Assembly (NCBI GenBank): GCA_963836015.1
Contig: CAWIIF010000015.1
Location: 2,170,001-2,234,000, forward strand
Origin: CAWCDJ01 sp963836015
GTDB lineage: Bacteria > Acidobacteriota > Terriglobia > Bryobacterales > Bryobacteraceae
Reading direction: 5' to 3'
DNA length: 64,000 bases
In this document: one piece after another, positions 56,344 to 64,000 of the stretch
Layout of the letters: each line of letters starts with the position of its first letter
Numbering within the stretch: the stretch's first letter is position 1
The notes under the pieces: model-generated
Seen by the model: only the letters and a program-made list of their open reading frames with translations
Database searches by the model: none
What the model was told of the DNA's origin: nothing
Program-made: the position numbers and the translations under genes

Positions 56344-58755
56344 TCACTCGCAGCGCAGCGCTACCACCGGGTCCACCCGCGTCGCGCGTCGCGCCGGTAT
56401 CAGGCTCGCCAGGAGCGCTACGGCCGCCAGCGCCAGCGGAACCAGCACGAACGTCAGCGGATCGCGGGCGCCCACGCCGAACAGGAACGATTGCAGCACC
56501 TTGGTCATCGCGGCCGCGCCCGGAACCCCTATCCCCACGCCGATCAGGATCATCCAGACGGCCCGTGCCAATACCAGGCGGATCACGCTCCGCGGTCCGG
56601 CGCCCAGCGCCATCCGGATTCCGAACTCGTGCCTGCGCTGCGCGACGGAATATGCCACCACTCCGTAAATTCCCATGGCGGCCAGAAGCATCGACAGCGC
56701 TGCGAAGATCGAGATCAGCACCGTCATCATCTTCGGCAGCGTCATGGCGTCGCTCATTCGCTTTTCCATCGTTGCGACGCTGCTCAGCGGCTGGTCGCGA
56801 TCGAGAGCCCGCAGCTCGGCGCGCAGAGCCGGCGCGACGCTGGCCGGCTCGGAGCTCTTGGTCCGGACCACGATCCAGCTCGCCGGGCGCGGCTCCTGCC
56901 CGAACGGCGCGTACATCTCCGGAGCGGCCTGCGAAGCCCTGCCCCACGGGCGAACGTCCGCCGCCACCCCCACCACCGTCATCCACGGCGCGTCGTCCTG
57001 CGCTCCGCGGCTCCACTTGACGCGCTTGCCGATCGGGTCCACGCCGCCGAAGTACTGGTTGGCGATGCGCTCGTTGACGATCACGACGCGCTGGGCCTTC
57101 TCGTCGTCCTGTTCCGTGAGGTAGCGGCCTCGCCGCAGCGCCATTCCCATCGTCTGGAAAAAGGCTGGGGTGACCGAGCGCGTCCGCGTGATCGCCTCGT
57201 GGCCCGCCGCCGGCGCCGGCTGTCCCTCGACGACGAAGTTCGACGCCCCTCCGCCGCCGGACAGCGGGATGGCGGTGGAGGCCGCGGCCGATACCACCCC
57301 CGGCATCGTATTCACTCGCTCTACGAGCTCGCGGAAGAAGGCGGCGCGCTGCTCCGGTTGGGGATACTTGGTATCGGGCAGCCAAACGTTGGCCGTCAGC
57401 AGATTCTCCACGCGGAACCCCGGGTTCGCCTGCTGGAGATTGCCAAAGCTCTTGATCAGGAGCCCGGCGGCCAGCAGCAGCATCATCGCCAGCGAAACCT
57501 CCACCACCACCAGGACGCTTCGCAGCTTGCCGCGCGATCCGGCCGCCGCGCCGGCGCGGCCGCCTTCCTTCAACGTATCGTTCACTCCCACGCGCGAAAC
57601 CTGGAAGGCCGGCGCGATTCCCGAGATCAGTCCGGTCAGGATCGAAATAGCGGCCGTGAACGCCAGCACCCTGCCATCAAGGTAGTTCTGGTTAAACGGG
57701 TGGATCATCGGCGGAGTAGCCGCCATGAGAGTCTTGCACATCGCGTAGCCCAGCGCTACTCCCAGGGCGCCGCCGGCCGCTGACACCATCATGCTCTCGG
57801 TGATCAACTGCCGGACGATCCGCCAACGGCTGGCGCCCATGGCGATCCGTATGGCCACTTCGTTCGCCCTGCCCGTGGCGCGCGCCAGTTGCAGGTTGGC
57901 GACGTTCGAGCACGCAATCAGCAGCACGAACACCACCACCCCCATCATGATCGTGACCGATTCGCGCGGCCCGTCCGCGATTGTCTGCAGCAGGTCGCGC
58001 ACGCTCACCCGCAGCGATTCGTTGCTCTCCGGGTACGCGGCGGACAGGCGTGCCGTGATGGTATCCATTTCAGCCTGCGCCGCCGCTATCGAGGTCTCCG
58101 GCTTCCTCCTTGCCATCACGTCCAGGAAACGGCGGCCCCGCGGCGTATCCGCCGCGTCGGCGCCGAGCGGCGCGATGAAATCCGAGTCCTGCCACGAGAA
58201 GCGGAACCCGGCCGGCAGCACTCCGATGATCTTGTGGTTCACGCCGTCGAGCGAGAGCGATCGTCCCACCACATCTTGCGCGCTGCCGAACTTCCTTTGC
58301 CAGAATCCGTCGCTGATAAGCATCACGGGGTCGCCCCCCGGCGCTGTTTCGGAGGGAAGGAAGAGCCGCCCCAGCTCCGGCCTCACCGGGAATACGCGGA
58401 AGAACCGGCTGGAGACCCGGACGCCGGCCGCCCGCTCCGGCTCCCCGAGCCCCACCACGATGGGGTTCGCGTACTGAATCGCCGCGATCCCGTCGAATCC
58501 CCGGCTCTGCTTCTCCCAATCGGTGAAATCCAGGTAGGAGGCGCCGGTCTGGCTGCCGCGCCGCTGGCCTTGCAGAATGACGATCTGCCCGGCGTCCTGA
58601 ACGGTCGGCAGCGGCTGCAGCAGGTAGACGTTCACGAAGCTGAACATCGAGCTGTTCGCGCCGATGCCGAATCCGAGCGCGAGCACCGCCATGGCCACAT
58701 AGCCCGGGCTTTTGGCAAACAGTCGTAGAGCGTAGCCTATATCTTTCGGGAGCAC
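56344..58755 (-). CDS. ADOP-type ABC permease (acidobacterial duplicated orphan permease)
   Basis: An 803-residue protein with GTG start at 58755 (GGAGG four bases upstream) after trimming 27 shadow residues. Two MacB/FtsX modules are fused: first with AKSPGYVAMAVLALGFGIGA and the MacB core, FtsX helices around ESVTIMMGVVVFVLLIACSN with ARATGRANEVAIRIAMGASR, and second with SVLVVVEVSLAMMLLLAAGL through AQRRHEFGIRMALGAGPRSV, ending RRATRVDPVVALRCE. About eight membrane helices. Such orphan permeases lack an ATPase and occur in many copies in Acidobacteria; function is not settled. It is preceded on the same strand by the TPR gene 58 bases away. Confidence 0.93.
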   Translation of the reverse strand: MLPKDIGYALRLFAKSPGYVAMAVLALGFGIGANSSMFSFVNVYLLQPLPTVQDAGQIVILQGQRRGSQTGASYLDFTDWEKQSRGFDGIAAIQYANPIVVGLGEPERAAGVRVSSRFFRVFPVRPELGRLFLPSETAPGGDPVMLISDGFWQRKFGSAQDVVGRSLSLDGVNHKIIGVLPAGFRFSWQDSDFIAPLGADAADTPRGRRFLDVMARRKPETSIAAAQAEMDTITARLSAAYPESNESLRVSVRDLLQTIADGPRESVTIMMGVVVFVLLIACSNVANLQLARATGRANEVAIRIAMGASRWRIVRQLITESMMVSAAGGALGVALGYAMCKTLMAATPPMIHPFNQNYLDGRVLAFTAAISILTGLISGIAPAFQVSRVGVNDTLKEGGRAGAAAGSRGKLRSVLVVVEVSLAMMLLLAAGLLIKSFGNLQQANPGFRVENLLTANVWLPDTKYPQPEQRAAFFRELVERVNTMPGVVSAAASTAIPLSGGGGASNFVVEGQPAPAAGHEAITRTRSVTPAFFQTMGMALRRGRYLTEQDDEKAQRVVIVNERIANQYFGGVDPIGKRVKWSRGAQDDAPWMTVVGVAADVRPWGRASQAAPEMYAPFGQEPRPASWIVVRTKSSEPASVAPALRAELRALDRDQPLSSVATMEKRMSDAMTLPKMMTVLISIFAALSMLLAAMGIYGVVAYSVAQRRHEFGIRMALGAGPRSVIRLVLARAVWMILIGVGIGVPGAAAMTKVLQSFLFGVGARDPLTFVLVPLALAAVALLASLIPARRATRVDPVVALRCE

Positions 58756-58813
58756 ACAGCCTCCTTGAAAGATATAACTACGGAATTTCAGGTCTGATTG
58801 TTCCGCAGCCGGC

Positions 58814-60469
58814 CTACTGCGTGGCCGGCGGCTCAAAGTACATCTGCGCCAGGTCGGGCTTCTCGCGGATTGCCTTACGCCAGTAGGACCGCGCTTCTTC
58901 CTCCTGCCCCATCGCCATCAGGGCGTGGCCCAGGTTGAGCAGCGCTTCGGCGAATTGCGGATCCTCGTTCAGAGCCTGCTGGTAGAAGGCTACGGCGTCG
59001 GCGGGCTGCCCCCGCTTCTGGCAGATCAGGCCGGCGTTGTAGTACAGTTCCGGGCTCTTCTCTCCGAGATCGAGCAGCTTCTTGTGCAGTTCGTAGGCCG
59101 CCTCGAAATCCTGCTGCTCGAGCGCCAGCGCAGCCAGCCCGCGGACCGCGTCCGAAGAGTCAGGCCGGATCATGAGCGTCTCCTGGAAGGCGCGCCGCGC
59201 CGCATCCGGGTTGCCCGATCGCGCGTACGCGATACCGGCGTTCAGGTGAGCCTCGGGCCAGTCGGGCTTCTCCATTAGGCACAACTGGAAGGCTTCGGCG
59301 CTCCCCGCATAGTCGCCCTGCAGCAGCCGCAGGTAGCCCAGCCGGAAGCAGGCGTCGCACCACTCGGGCGCCGATTGAGGCACTTTCGCATACAACTGTT
59401 CGGCGCGCGAGCGCTCGCCCAGCTGCTCGAGCACCAGGGCCAGGTTCCACATCACGTCCGCCTGTGTCGGCTCGATGGCGAGCGCTTTCTCGTAGGCGGT
59501 CCTGGCCGCCGGCAGATCGGACAATTCCTGGTGCGCCACCCCCAGGTTCAGGAAGGCCTGGCCGGCATTCGGATTGAGCGCGGTGGCCTGCTGATAGGCT
59601 TGCGCGGCCTTTTGATGGTTCCCCATCTTGTGATAGGCAACGCCCAGGTTGAACCAGCTTTCGTAGCGGTCGGGCGCCTGTTCCGAGAGGTTGCGGCAGT
59701 AGCGCGCCGCGCTCAGATAGTCGCCGTCGGAGAACGCCAGGCTGGCCAGCGCTTCCATCGCCACGGTGGAGTCCGGCTGCAGCTCGACGAGCATCTCGGC
59801 GTAGCGGCGCACCGATTCCGGATCTTTCTTTTCCAGAAACATCGCCACCAGGTTCGAGAGCGCCTCTTCGCACCTCGGGTTGCGCGCCAGCACGCGCCGG
59901 TATTGCTCCACCGCTTCGGCGTGCTTGCCGGTTTGCTGGAAGACCACCGCCTGGCCGAACAGCGCCTGCTCGTTTTCGGGAAAGAGGCTAAGGTACTTCT
60001 CGAGCGGCTCCAGCGCCTCCGCCGGCCGCCCGATGTGCAGCAGCGAAAGTCCCAGTCCGAGCAGCGCGTCCACGCGCGTCGGGTCTGCGTCGCTGGCGTT
60101 GCGGAACGATTCCGCGGCCGCCGTCCAGTTCTTCTGGTGGCCGTAGCAGACACCCAGGTTGAAGTGCGCCGTGCGATGCAGGGGCTCGAGCTCCGCCAGC
60201 GCCGCGTAGGTCTGCGAGGCGGCGTCGTAATCGCGCATTTCGTACTGGATGTGGCCGAGCGCGGTGTATAACCCCGGCTCGCGCTCACCCGATTCGATGG
60301 CTTTGCTGAGCAGGCGGGCGGCGCTTTCGAGCTTGCCCTCCAGGTGCAGCGAGACGGCCTTCGACAACGTGCGGTTCACCCGCTTCTGCTGCTTCAGCTC
60401 CGTGATTGGTGTAACTCCAGGCGGCAGCGACGGGCTGACGGCCGATTCGGTTGCGCTCAGGAAATCCAT
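58814..60469 (-). CDS. Tetratricopeptide-repeat protein (about 14 TPRs)
   Basis: A 551-residue protein of ATG start 60469 whose first bases overlap the end of the giant repeat gene. After a short leader with PPGVTPITELKQQKRVNRTL the entire sequence is made of about 14 TPR units (examples: AHFNLGVCYGHQKNWTAAAE, AFLNLGVAHQELSDLPAART, ALLNLGHALMAMGQEEEARS). No signal peptide or membrane segment is seen. TPR proteins act as scaffolds for protein assemblies. Overlap and same orientation suggest that it works with the membrane protein encoded just upstream. Confidence 0.93.
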   Translation of the reverse strand: MDFLSATESAVSPSLPPGVTPITELKQQKRVNRTLSKAVSLHLEGKLESAARLLSKAIESGEREPGLYTALGHIQYEMRDYDAASQTYAALAELEPLHRTAHFNLGVCYGHQKNWTAAAESFRNASDADPTRVDALLGLGLSLLHIGRPAEALEPLEKYLSLFPENEQALFGQAVVFQQTGKHAEAVEQYRRVLARNPRCEEALSNLVAMFLEKKDPESVRRYAEMLVELQPDSTVAMEALASLAFSDGDYLSAARYCRNLSEQAPDRYESWFNLGVAYHKMGNHQKAAQAYQQATALNPNAGQAFLNLGVAHQELSDLPAARTAYEKALAIEPTQADVMWNLALVLEQLGERSRAEQLYAKVPQSAPEWCDACFRLGYLRLLQGDYAGSAEAFQLCLMEKPDWPEAHLNAGIAYARSGNPDAARRAFQETLMIRPDSSDAVRGLAALALEQQDFEAAYELHKKLLDLGEKSPELYYNAGLICQKRGQPADAVAFYQQALNEDPQFAEALLNLGHALMAMGQEEEARSYWRKAIREKPDLAQMYFEPPATQ

Positions 60470-63400
60470 AGTGGAATCCTCCAGTTCTTTGCTATCCTGC
60501 CCCCTGCGGGCGTCGTGTTCTCTTCCGGCTGTACTTCGCATGCGGTCAAAATGAGATCGTGCGGGCGCGGATCCGCCGGCGCCGGCGCCGGCGCTTCAGG
60601 CGGCAGCCCCGGGGTCCACAGCTCGGCGGTGCGGCGGGCTTCGTCTCCGGCCATGTACGAGCAGAAACGGCCGATCCAATCCTGATTCTTCGAGACCTTG
60701 GCCCAGTACAGCCGCGCCGCTTCTCCGGCTTCGCTGAAGAATCCGACGGCCCCCGCGGCAGGCGCGTCGTCGGTCCAGGAGTCCACCTGCTCGCCTTCAA
60801 TCGACGCGGTGAAGTGGTTGCCCTTCACGTCCACCGTGACGTGGTACGGGGTGTTGTTGTGCACCATCACGGAAAGGGGCGTCTCGATCCGGTGGCCCTT
60901 CTTCCCGCCGACCACCGGGTAGTGCACCATGGCGATGATCGGCCGCAGCCCGGGCTCCACGACCGTGAACTTCATGGCGTAGTAGTTCTGCTTGTCTTGC
61001 GCGCGAACCACCCAGCCCATGCTCTTCTTTTCGATCTGTCCATAGAACTCCAGCCGGTAGTCGGCGAAGGTCTGGGTCGGCCGGAACAATGCCAGATCTC
61101 CAACCCGCACGTATCCGTCGGGGCTGTGCGACCAGCCGGGAGCCCATTCCTTCGCGCCGGCGCCCCACGACTCCATCCCGCCGTGGAAGGTATCCCCAAC
61201 CTCCACGCTGGCGCGGCGGGCGAGCGCCTGCCGGAATTTTGCCATCGTTCCGGTCTGCGCCTCCGCTCCCCGAGCCACCAGGGTCCTCGGCGCAACCGAC
61301 CGCGCCGGAGCCGAACTCTCGCGGGCCACGGTCTCCGGCTGCCTTCCGAAATTGACTACCTTCGCGCCGAACCACAGGGAAATCGCCACCATGAATCCCG
61401 CTGCAATCTTTCCCGCGTATCCCAGGTTCGATCGCGACGTCTGTTTGCGCGCCTCGGGCAGGGTGAAGATCTCGGCGATCGCCAGGCCTTTGCGAGGCGG
61501 CTTGGGGGGCGCCTGCTCTTCGATATTCTCGAAGGCCGGCTTCATGTGGAAGCGGAGCGCCGCGGCCGGGATTCCCGGAGCGGCCCAGCTCAGGCGGCGG
61601 GAAGGCGTCCCAGTGCCGCGCTGGCTGTAATACTCGAGGCTGCAAAGATCCGGCTGCGGGACTCTCGGAGACGGCCGCTCGATCTGGCCCGCCGGCGGCT
61701 GTGCCGCGAGCGTTGCGACCGGCGTCAACCGGATTGCCGGAGGCGCGCCGCCCTCGGACTGCGCCGCCGCCGGATAGATTTCGGTGACGCCCGCCGGGGC
61801 GAGCCGCGCGGGTGCGTTCGGCACTTCCTGTGCGGGTAGGATGGCCGGCGCGCTGCGGATGGGAATCGGGGCCTTCTGCGCGGCGGGCATCGATTCCACC
61901 GGAACGGCTTCCAGGGCAGGCAGCGGCCTGGCCTCCAGGGGCGAATGCGAGTGGTCCCCGTCCTCCGCCCCCCGCCCGATGGCGTGCGGCATCTGCGGGA
62001 ACACGACTTGCGGATGCACCGGAAGGAGTGAGAATGCCGGCTTGACGAACGCGGCGGCCGGTTCGGCGGCCTGCGGCCGTGCAAACTGCGGGATGAACGG
62101 AACGAACGGCTCCACCGCGTGGAGATCGAGGACCGGGAGCCGCAGCTGGAGCACGGGTGCGAGAGCGGCGGCCGTGGCGGTCTCGAGCCAGCGCTCCGCG
62201 GGCTCGGCCGCGGGCACCGGCATCCAGGCTTCCTGAATCGGAGGCGGAACGTCGGCCGGGTCGCGGAGGATGGCCGGACATGCCCCGGCAACCGCGAACG
62301 TCAGCGTGCGAACCGCGTGGCCGGCGGCCGCGAAGCCCAGCGCGGTCGCGGGCTCCACCCAGCGCTCGACGGCTTCGGCGGCGGGCGCCGTCGCGGCGCC
62401 CGCCATCGCGGGTGTCGAATCGAGAGCTGCGATCGAAGGCTCCGGCAGCAGCACCTGGGCCGGGACATAAGGCACTTGGGTCGCGCTTCCCGCCTGCAGC
62501 CATCGCTCCACTGGTTCTGCGGCGGGAATTCGCGCCCAAGTCTCGGCGGGCGGCGGCGGGGCATCGGCCGGATCGCGGAATAGATCGGGGCAGCTCGCTG
62601 CCAGCGCAAACGGCAGCGTCCGCGGAGGGTGGACGCCGACCGCGAGAGTTTCCGCCATGACGGGCTCGATCCACCGCTCCGCTGCTTCCGCGAGCAGTGA
62701 AGGAACCGTACCGGCGGGCGCCGGAGCGCACACCGTCGCGGCCATCGCCGGTTCCGGCATCGAGACCGGAATCGCCCATTCGGCGGCCCCGGCGCACGCC
62801 GGCTGCAGCCAGCGTTCCACCGGTTCCGCGGCTGGCGGCGTAAAGGCTTCGGCGACGGGCGGCGGCGCGTCCGCCGGATCGCGGAGCACTTCGGCGCCCT
62901 TTGCCTCCATCGCGAACGGCTGCATCCGGACGTCCAGGCCGCCCAGGGCCAGGTGCCCCGCCACGGCCGGTTGGATCCAGCGCTCCACTGCCTCCGCCGG
63001 TGGGACCGCAGCCCACTCTGCCGCCTGTGGCGCCGGACGGAAGATGGCTGCCTGGAACGACGGGGCCACGACCGCGCAGCGGGCCGCGAAAGGCTCCGCC
63101 GCCGCGGGTTGAATCCAGCGCTCCGCGGCCTCTGCGACCAGGCCCGGCATCCACGTTTCCACCACGGCGGGAGGCGCCGCGGCGACGTCGCGGAAACACT
63201 CGGCTGTCTCGGCCGCCAGCGCAAACCGCGGCAGGCCGGCCGCCCGCGGCGTGATTACCGGCTCCTTCGCCACCACCAGCGACAGCCAGCGTTCCGCGGG
63301 TTCGGGGGCGATGGTGGCGCACGATTCCCAGATGGTCTCCGGCAGGCCCGGCATCTCGCGGCCCGCCGTCGAGATCTCGACCTGTCGCGGCGCCCAGCCT

Positions 63401-63909
63401 TCGCTCTCCGCCAGCGCTGGCCTGGCCACGATCTCCGCCGCCCCGGCGGCCGGCTCCATCGGCCTCAGGATGCCGGATGCCGTGACTCCGCGCCCCAGGA
63501 TCGCTTGTGGAGGATTGGAGGGCGAAACCACTGGCCGCGACAGAAGGCCTACTTTGCCGCTGCGGCGGGGCACCGGCTGGGGTGACCCGGCCTCCGGCCA
63601 AGGGGACGCCATAAAGCGGCTGCCGAGGGGTGGATTCAACGATACCGGGCAGGCGTTCCCGACCTGCATTTGGTGCGAGCTGTAGCCGAATTCCCACCGT
63701 CCGCGCGAAAGCTGCCAGGCGTGTTCGAGCGGCGGAAGGTTGGTAAGAAATCCCGCCATCCCCGAAGGCGCGGGTTCCGGTACGGCCAGTTGATCCAGTG
63801 CTCTCCCCAGTCTCTCTCCATACCGCTTGCGGTGGACAGAGCTGCAGAATTCACTGTCCCGGAGTTGCCGGAACGGGCCGATTTCTTTCCCGCAATATAA
63901 GCAGCCCAC
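60457..63909 (-). CDS. 1150-residue membrane protein with Cys/His N-terminus, 103-residue repeats and LamG-like C-terminus
   Basis: N-terminus (1-30) has a Cys/His cluster, CLYCGKEIGPFRQLRDSEFC then SSVHRKRY, suggesting a treble-clef zinc site. Residues about 200-580 are a regular repeat: eight ERW boxes (at 206, 263, 309, 365, 411, 468, 515, 572) follow phrases such as AEPVERWLQPA and RDPADAPPP; spacings alternate 57/46, so the unit is about 103 residues. A proline/alanine-rich stretch runs to 815. One membrane helix at 829-850 (GYAGKIAAGFMVAISLWFGA) orients the N-terminal 830 residues inward. The last 250 residues include a concanavalin/LamG-like domain (about 902-1085) with DYRLEFYGQIEKKSMGWVVR and HVTVDVKGNHFTASIEGEQV. 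Not a family I can name. Confidence 0.8.
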   Translation of the reverse strand: MGCLYCGKEIGPFRQLRDSEFCSSVHRKRYGERLGRALDQLAVPEPAPSGMAGFLTNLPPLEHAWQLSRGRWEFGYSSHQMQVGNACPVSLNPPLGSRFMASPWPEAGSPQPVPRRSGKVGLLSRPVVSPSNPPQAILGRGVTASGILRPMEPAAGAAEIVARPALAESEGWAPRQVEISTAGREMPGLPETIWESCATIAPEPAERWLSLVVAKEPVITPRAAGLPRFALAAETAECFRDVAAAPPAVVETWMPGLVAEAAERWIQPAAAEPFAARCAVVAPSFQAAIFRPAPQAAEWAAVPPAEAVERWIQPAVAGHLALGGLDVRMQPFAMEAKGAEVLRDPADAPPPVAEAFTPPAAEPVERWLQPACAGAAEWAIPVSMPEPAMAATVCAPAPAGTVPSLLAEAAERWIEPVMAETLAVGVHPPRTLPFALAASCPDLFRDPADAPPPPAETWARIPAAEPVERWLQAGSATQVPYVPAQVLLPEPSIAALDSTPAMAGAATAPAAEAVERWVEPATALGFAAAGHAVRTLTFAVAGACPAILRDPADVPPPIQEAWMPVPAAEPAERWLETATAAALAPVLQLRLPVLDLHAVEPFVPFIPQFARPQAAEPAAAFVKPAFSLLPVHPQVVFPQMPHAIGRGAEDGDHSHSPLEARPLPALEAVPVESMPAAQKAPIPIRSAPAILPAQEVPNAPARLAPAGVTEIYPAAAQSEGGAPPAIRLTPVATLAAQPPAGQIERPSPRVPQPDLCSLEYYSQRGTGTPSRRLSWAAPGIPAAALRFHMKPAFENIEEQAPPKPPRKGLAIAEIFTLPEARKQTSRSNLGYAGKIAAGFMVAISLWFGAKVVNFGRQPETVARESSAPARSVAPRTLVARGAEAQTGTMAKFRQALARRASVEVGDTFHGGMESWGAGAKEWAPGWSHSPDGYVRVGDLALFRPTQTFADYRLEFYGQIEKKSMGWVVRAQDKQNYYAMKFTVVEPGLRPIIAMVHYPVVGGKKGHRIETPLSVMVHNNTPYHVTVDVKGNHFTASIEGEQVDSWTDDAPAAGAVGFFSEAGEAARLYWAKVSKNQDWIGRFCSYMAGDEARRTAELWTPGLPPEAPAPAPADPRPHDLILTACEVQPEENTTPAGGRIAKNWRIPLWIS

Positions 63910-64000
63910 AGAAGTGCCTGGCGAATACTATTGGTACTGACTTTATTACTACCACGGAAATTCCGCCGTATTATCCTTTCCTTTAGGCGACGAATTACCA
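63910..64000. other. Upstream region of the repeat-protein gene, window end
   Basis: The last 91 bases are AT-richer than the neighbouring coding DNA and should hold the promoter and leader of the leftward repeat-protein gene. They contain a short palindrome CGGAA-A-TTCCG at about 63956-63966. No coding frame of note and no RNA gene are seen. Confidence 0.4.

Noticed and set aside
60797..63697. A 966-residue frame overlapping the giant repeat gene in another phase
   Set aside because: It is Arg/Gly-rich and featureless, as shadows of GC-rich repeats are. The 1150-residue frame has a zinc-like start, membrane helix and LamG-like end and is the real one.
1..64000. Search for tRNA, rRNA, CRISPR arrays and insertion sequences
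   Set aside because: None could be recognised by reading; short tRNAs or degenerate IS remnants might be missed without a dedicated scan.

Overview
The window reads as chromosomal DNA of an acidobacterium, most likely of the Bryobacterales/Solibacter lineage. This is inference from family content: an Oar-type TonB-dependent receptor, an M56 peptidase fused to a GWxTD domain, an acidobacterial duplicated orphan permease (ADOP), an acidobacterial-type PadR regulator, PmoA-family, ThuA and NIPSNAP proteins, a Tat-exported sulfatase, and generally high GC with GTGA/ATGA gene overlaps. No rRNA, tRNA or CRISPR array was seen.

Layout. 1-2.2 kb: the 3' part of a TonB-dependent receptor. 2.4-5.5 kb: a glycine-zipper secreted protein, then a leftward unit of an AspT/YbjL-type transporter, an ACT-domain protein and a PadR regulator. 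5.7-7.8 kb: BlaI repressor with an M56/GWxTD sensor-protease. 7.8-11.4 kb: PmoA-like, ThuA-like with EF-hands, and a small beta-barrel. 11.5-15.4 kb: an M16 peptidase pair and a GT2 glycosyltransferase. 15.5-17.6 kb: ECF sigma factor and anti-sigma factor.

17.7-34.0 kb is the most unusual part. It is a compact, single-strand head-and-tail gene cluster of about 16.3 kb: small terminase candidate, large terminase, portal, scaffold, major capsid, connector, tail terminator, tail tube, tail chaperones with a textbook -1 frameshift site, a very short tape-measure-like protein, two distal-tail (gpM-like) paralogues, a gpL/gpJ-like tip protein and a large tail-fibre-like protein. I see no integrase, repressor, replication, lysis or maturation-protease gene, and chromosomal genes lie directly on both sides. 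The size, gene order and short tape measure resemble a gene transfer agent or a domesticated siphovirus particle.

34.2-45.4 kb: a haem-binding DUF3365/HAMP sensor facing a Ser/Thr kinase, an ArnT-type glycosyltransferase, asparagine synthase, then an overlapping rightward operon of three HlyD/MacA-type adaptors and one MacB-type permease without an ATPase, followed by a small secreted protein. 45.4-56.3 kb: a frameshifted M15-like peptidase and a glycan-related group (sulfatase, NIPSNAP protein, sugar isomerase/epimerase, esterase, GH92, MFS transporter, GH43). 56.3-63.9 kb: an ADOP permease, a TPR protein and a 1150-residue protein with an N-terminal Cys/His cluster, a regular alternating 57/46-residue repeat, one membrane segment and a C-terminal LamG-like domain.

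Intergenic palindromes recur: two REP-like hairpins (one inside the capsid operon), a GGCAGGCC/GGCCTGCC hairpin twice, and a CGCCAAT-dyad twice. Starts were often moved inward from the longest reading frame, because the extra N-terminal residues were out-of-frame shadows of the preceding gene. All family calls are from sequence reading alone.
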